DNA of 64,000 nucleotides from Mangrovibacterium sp041596335 (lineage in GTDB: Bacteria; Bacteroidota; Bacteroidia; Bacteroidales; Prolixibacteraceae), in assembly GCF_041596335.1 (NCBI RefSeq), contig NZ_JBFHIT010000014.1:18602-82601 (forward strand), given 5' to 3'. The translations under genes were made by a program, and so were the position numbers. Under the pieces are notes generated by a model. That model made no database searches and was not told the DNA's origin. It saw only the letters and a list, made by a program, of their open reading frames with translations. Shown here in pieces: positions 63,544 through 64,000 of this stretch; within the stretch, counting starts at the first letter, position 1; every line of letters starts with the position of its first letter.

Positions 63544-64000
63544 TTATTCGAGCAGGTTGTGTTTGCGCAAATATTTCTCGAGCTTTACGCCGCTTATCGA
63601 CAGGTCGGAGAGTGGATCATCGTTGCTTTCGCTGGCATATAATAAGATCGATTCGTGTGCCTCGAGCTTTATTTCTACTTCTTTCAGGTTGCCCAAAGCC
63701 ATGCTCGAATCGGGTCTCCAGAGGAACATCCAGCATTTTTCTTCTTCGGTCAAATCTTCAATGCGGTACGTTTTTTCTAACAGCTCATCGCTGTCGTTCA
63801 CAAATAAAATACCCCAGGCTCTTTCTGATTTATATCGGCGAACGGCCACTTTCCCGCGGTCCTCAATACTCCACAACGGTGTAACAGCACTTTGCGGCCG
63901 GTCTTGGGGTTGCAAAAACCGCCAGAGATTGAGCTGTTCTTCAGTTAAGGTTGAAAAGCGGTCGGACGTATTTACAGTTCCTCCCAGGATTCCGTTCCAC
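63544..64000 (-). CDS. C-terminal part of a probable glycoside hydrolase (cut by window edge)
   Basis: The frame is open from the right edge (first residues WNGILGGTVNTSDRFSTL) to the TAA at 63544, about 151 codons. The sequence NTSDRFSTLTEEQLNLWRFL, followed by VAVRRYKSERAWGILFVND and an all-beta C-terminus (LTEEEKCWMFLWRPDSSMALG, LEAHESILLYASES), resembles the end of GH36/GH27-like alpha-galactosidases or related clan GH-D enzymes. Identification is tentative because the catalytic domain is outside the window. The gap to the thioesterase gene (228 bases) shows nothing clear. Confidence 0.4.
   Translation of the reverse strand, partial: WNGILGGTVNTSDRFSTLTEEQLNLWRFLQPQDRPQSAVTPLWSIEDRGKVAVRRYKSERAWGILFVNDSDELLEKTYRIEDLTEEEKCWMFLWRPDSSMALGNLKEVEIKLEAHESILLYASESNDDPLSDLSISGVKLEKYLRKHNLLE

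Overview
The window is a chromosomal stretch of a Bacteroidota bacterium, most likely class Bacteroidia. The evidence is type IX secretion/gliding genes of the phylum (porP-gldK-gldL-gldM and two sprA genes), TAnnTTTG-type -7 promoter elements, a complete trp operon and a menaquinone operon. I cannot name the genus. No insertion sequence, prophage, CRISPR array, rRNA or tRNA was seen. The region is gene-dense and mostly housekeeping.

Layout: (1) 1-3335, minus strand: the type IX secretion core operon porP-gldK-gldL and the first codons of gldM. (2) 3454-7098, minus: an arginase-fold protein that has lost half of its metal ligands, and topoisomerase I. (3) 7435-9780, plus: penicillin-binding protein 1A. 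(4) 9859-11798, minus: agmatine deiminase and N-carbamoylputrescine amidase, which make putrescine from agmatine. (5) 12006-13650: small lipoprotein, membrane, secreted and cytosolic proteins. (6) 13861-20612, minus: the operon trpE-G-D-C-F-B-A, preceded by a leader peptide with three consecutive Trp codons and an intrinsic terminator, the layout of a ribosome-mediated attenuator. (7) 20790-21006: a candidate small RNA with its own terminator. (8) 21060-24705: a secreted PHP phosphoesterase divergent from a GH20 hexosaminidase. (9) 24848-27528, minus: a zinc ABC transporter operon (znuA-znuC-znuB) whose last gene encodes a 59-residue protein with four CxxC pairs; znuA appears frameshifted near its 3' end. 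(10) 27959-34791: yidD, a flavin reductase, rlmN, an aldo/keto reductase, a hypothetical gene, a nitroreductase, pdxA and ruvA.

(11) 34809-50359, plus: two tandem sprA (sov) paralogues of almost identical length (2513 and 2512-2513 residues), together about 15 kb, or a quarter of the window. SprA is the giant outer-membrane translocon of type IX secretion. The copies are clearly diverged, so this is not an assembly duplication, but they keep short blocks of identical DNA. This is the most striking feature. (12) 50566-55972: a U32 peptidase-family protein, a large membrane-anchored protein with a beta-propeller-like C-terminus, and a fatty acid desaturase. (13) 55979-63315, minus: a menaquinone operon, hotdog thioesterase-menF-menD-menB-menA-menC-menE, with two imperfect palindromic repeats in its gaps. 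(14) The right edge cuts a gene that may encode a glycoside hydrolase.

Together the genes cover outer-membrane secretion (GldK/L/M, PorP, SprA), respiratory quinone synthesis, Trp synthesis, zinc uptake and cell-wall synthesis. All function calls rest on motif reading without database searches.
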